DNA of 23,755 bases. It comes from Oxalobacteraceae bacterium UBA4003. GTDB lineage: Bacteria > Pseudomonadota > Gammaproteobacteria > Burkholderiales > Burkholderiaceae_D. This document shows positions 21,635 through 23,755 of this stretch, one piece after another. Each line of letters opens with the position of its first letter. Position 1 is the stretch's first letter. A program made the position numbers and the translations under genes. The notes below the pieces were generated by a model. The model saw nothing but the letters and a program-made list of their open reading frames with translations, had not been told where the DNA came from and searched no databases. The stretch covers positions 1 through 23,755 of the forward strand of contig DGBN01000068.1 of assembly GCA_002384815.1 (NCBI GenBank). Direction: 5' to 3'.

Positions 21635-23660
21635 AGCCTTCTTCCGTCGCCTGATGCGTTATTACGTGCTGTTCACGATAGGCTTTGTACTGTTCCTGTT
21701 TGCCGTGGCGATTCTGGAACACGAAGGTTTTCCGCGTGCATGGATAGGCTATGTCTTCATGTTTTGCACCATCGTGATGTACGCCATCATCGGCGTCATC
21801 AGCCGCACATCAAACATGCTTGAATACTATGTCGCCGGCCGGCGCGTACCTGCATTTTTCAACGGCATGGCGACGGCCGCCGACTGGATTTCGGCAGCCA
21901 GCTTCATCAGCCTGGCAGGCGGCTTGTACCTGTGGGGCTTTGACGGGCTGGCTTACCTGATGGGCTGGACCGGCGGCTTCGTACTCGTTGCACTGCTGAT
22001 TGCACCCTACCTGCGCAAGTTCGGTCAGTACACCATCCCCGATTACCTCGCCGCCCGCTATACCGGTCGCTACAACGACAATGTGGTGCGCATTATCGCG
22101 GTGATCGCGACCATCATCGTTTCCTTCACCTATGTCGTGGCCCAGATTTATGGCGTAGGTCTGATCACCTCGCGTTTTACCGGCGTCGATTTTTCCGTCG
22201 GTATTTTTCTCGGTCTCGCCAGCATACTGGTCTGCTCCTTCCTCGGCGGTATGCGTGCCGTGACGTGGACCCAGGTTGCGCAATACATCATCATCATCAT
22301 TGCCTACATGATCCCGGTGGTATGGCTATCGGTAAAACACACGAATATCCCGGTTCCGCCCATCGCCTACGGTTCGGCGATTGCCAAGCTGAGCGAACGC
22401 GAGACGGTCCTGATCGACGACCCGAAAGAAAAAGGCGTGCGCGCCATTTTCCAGCAACGTGCACAGGATCTGGATGAGAAACTGCAGATGCTGCCAGAGT
22501 CGTGGGAAAGCGGCCGTGCCGAAATTCAGCACAATCTGGAAGCGCTCAAGCACGGCAATGCACCGCTGCTTGAAATCAAGCAGACCGTACGCGAGCTGGC
22601 GACCTATCCGAAAGATTCGGAGGAAGCCGAACGGCGCTGGATAGAAGACCGCGCAGCCAATCGGGAACTGGCAAAACCGCCCACCCGGCATACCGAACCC
22701 TTTCCCGGCGAAACTGAAGCAGCCTCGGATATCAAGCGCAATAATTTCATGGCCCTGGTGTTCTGTCTGATGCTGGGCACAGCGGCCTTGCCGCATGTAC
22801 TGGTGCGCTACTACACGACATCGTCGGTAAAGGAAGCCCGCGACTCGGTGTTCTGGACCCTGTTTTTCATCATGGCGCTGTACATCACGATTCCAGCACT
22901 GGCTGTACTGGTCAAATACGATATTTACACCTCGCTGGTCGGCAGCGATTTTTCCAGATTGCCGGAATGGGTTTCCTACTGGGCCAATATCGACAAGATA
23001 CATCCGCTGGTCAGCATCAACGACGTCAACCGGGACGGCATCGTGCAGCTCGCGGAAATTGTGATGGACGTCGATATCGTGGTACTGGCGACGCCGGAGA
23101 TCGCCGGCCTGCCGTATGTCATTTCCGGCCTGATCGCTGCCGGCGGTCTGGCGGCGGCACTGTCGACCGCCGATGGCCTGCTGCTGACAATTTCCAATGC
23201 GCTATCGCATGATATCTATTACAAAACCGTGGACCCGACCGCCACCACGCAAAAACGCGTGACGGTTTCCAAACTCCTGCTGCTGATGGTGGCGCTGGTA
23301 GCAGCCTATGTTGCATCGCTGAAGCCCGGCGATATCCTGTCGCTGGTCGGTGCCGCATTTTCGCTGGCAGGATCGGCACTGTTCCCGGCCCTGGCGCTGG
23401 GCGTGATCTGGAAGCGTGCCAACCAGCAGGGAGCGATCGCCGGCATGCTGGTCGGCTTCTCCGTATGCACGTATTACATGTTCCAGACACATCCCGCACT
23501 GGGCGGCTCGGCTGCCGCACAATGGTTCCATATCGCGCCGATCTCGGCCGGCGTATTCGGCGTACCAGCCGGCATGCTGGCCATCATTATCGTCAGCCTG
23601 CTGACACCGCCTCCCGACCATAGAACCGAAGTCCTGCTCAAACATCTGCGTTCGCCATGA
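21615..23660 (+). CDS. Sodium:solute symporter, VC_2705 subfamily (ActP-like)
   Basis: This 681-residue member of the sodium:solute symporter family has about 13 transmembrane helices. Sodium and substrate-site stretches are typical: YYVAGRRVPAFFNGMATAAD (residues 72-91), WISAASFISLAGG, RYTGRYNDNVVRI, and GLPYVISGLIAAGGLAAALS followed by TADGLLLTISNALSHD. Relatives take up acetate, propionate or related monocarboxylates, but substrate is not certain. Two oddities stand out: a charged, helical hydrophilic insertion at about 242-375, and an EF-hand-like calcium loop DVNRDGIVQLAE at 470-481. The start at 21615 overlaps the DUF4212 gene by 20 bases; M10 at 21624 is the alternative. Regulation is probably by the two-component pair upstream. 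Confidence 0.92.
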   Translation: MAQMKTKAFFRRLMRYYVLFTIGFVLFLFAVAILEHEGFPRAWIGYVFMFCTIVMYAIIGVISRTSNMLEYYVAGRRVPAFFNGMATAADWISAASFISLAGGLYLWGFDGLAYLMGWTGGFVLVALLIAPYLRKFGQYTIPDYLAARYTGRYNDNVVRIIAVIATIIVSFTYVVAQIYGVGLITSRFTGVDFSVGIFLGLASILVCSFLGGMRAVTWTQVAQYIIIIIAYMIPVVWLSVKHTNIPVPPIAYGSAIAKLSERETVLIDDPKEKGVRAIFQQRAQDLDEKLQMLPESWESGRAEIQHNLEALKHGNAPLLEIKQTVRELATYPKDSEEAERRWIEDRAANRELAKPPTRHTEPFPGETEAASDIKRNNFMALVFCLMLGTAALPHVLVRYYTTSSVKEARDSVFWTLFFIMALYITIPALAVLVKYDIYTSLVGSDFSRLPEWVSYWANIDKIHPLVSINDVNRDGIVQLAEIVMDVDIVVLATPEIAGLPYVISGLIAAGGLAAALSTADGLLLTISNALSHDIYYKTVDPTATTQKRVTVSKLLLLMVALVAAYVASLKPGDILSLVGAAFSLAGSALFPALALGVIWKRANQQGAIAGMLVGFSVCTYYMFQTHPALGGSAAAQWFHIAPISAGVFGVPAGMLAIIIVSLLTPPPDHRTEVLLKHLRSP

Positions 23661-23717
23661 TCGATCTTTCCTGATTGCTCCGGCGCGCCGGCATCATTGC
23701 CAACGCTGATACCAGAA

Positions 23718-23755
23718 ATGTCGGGACAAATAAAAACGGCTGCAATGCTGGTCTT
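23718..23755 (+). CDS. Possible start of a next gene, cut by the window edge
   Basis: After the symporter stop only 95 bases remain. An ATG at 23718 opens MSGQIKTAAMLV, which runs off the edge with a hydrophobic start. There is no good Shine-Dalgarno, so this may be chance. Confidence 0.2.
   Translation, partial: MSGQIKTAAMLV

Noticed and set aside
1..23755. CRISPR arrays, tRNA or rRNA genes, insertion sequences, toxin-antitoxin pairs or phage genes
   Set aside because: No regularly spaced repeats, tRNA-like cloverleaf sequence, transposase or integrase motifs were found by reading both strands; a dedicated tRNA or covariance search was not possible.

Overview
The window is ordinary chromosome from a betaproteobacterium. 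The proteins point to Burkholderiales, most likely Oxalobacteraceae of the Herminiimonas/Janthinobacterium type. This placement rests on the look of the core proteins (PurC, class II FbaA, Pgk, IlvE, RecA/RecX), the pgk-fba-purC gene order and the moderate GC content; it is inference, not a database match. I see no CRISPR array, tRNA, rRNA, insertion sequence, phage gene or integrase.

Region 1 (1-3245, minus strand): pgk, fba and a purC that runs off the left edge, i.e. lower glycolysis/gluconeogenesis followed by purine synthesis. The pyk gene that I remember between pgk and fba in related genomes is absent. Region 2 (3246-6923, plus strand): ilvE, a 65-residue CHCC zinc-finger protein, an NTF2/SnoaL-like protein, a YheT-type alpha/beta hydrolase and a protein of unknown function with a very strong Shine-Dalgarno. 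Region 3 (6960-9155): a periplasmic BepA-like M48 protease (minus), divergent from moaC (plus), which ends at a strong bidirectional terminator.

Region 4 (9206-13361, minus strand) is a surface and signalling block: a PP2C phosphatase, a two-FHA-domain protein split by an apparent one-base frameshift, the type IV pilin pilA, and a PglL/TfpO-like O-oligosaccharyltransferase that probably glycosylates the pilin. pilA has its own sigma-54 promoter, two direct repeats 22 bp apart upstream of it (candidate PilR sites), and a terminator separating it from the transferase.

Region 5 (13362-16443): an HDAC-family amidohydrolase, a disordered 100-residue protein, two small lipoproteins, several hairpins, and a possible 51-codon ORF or gene remnant. 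Region 6 (16444-18985): recA-recX behind a near-perfect LexA box, divergent from an RNase H-fold protein with an N-terminal extension. Region 7 (19092-23660): a compact operon of OmpR-type response regulator, sensor kinase, DUF4212 subunit and sodium:solute symporter, probably a two-component-controlled carboxylate uptake system. The symporter carries a canonical EF-hand loop and a long charged insertion.

I found no convincing wholly new system. The best leads are the frameshifted FHA gene, the pilA control region, the EF-hand symporter and the small unexplained genes in region 5.
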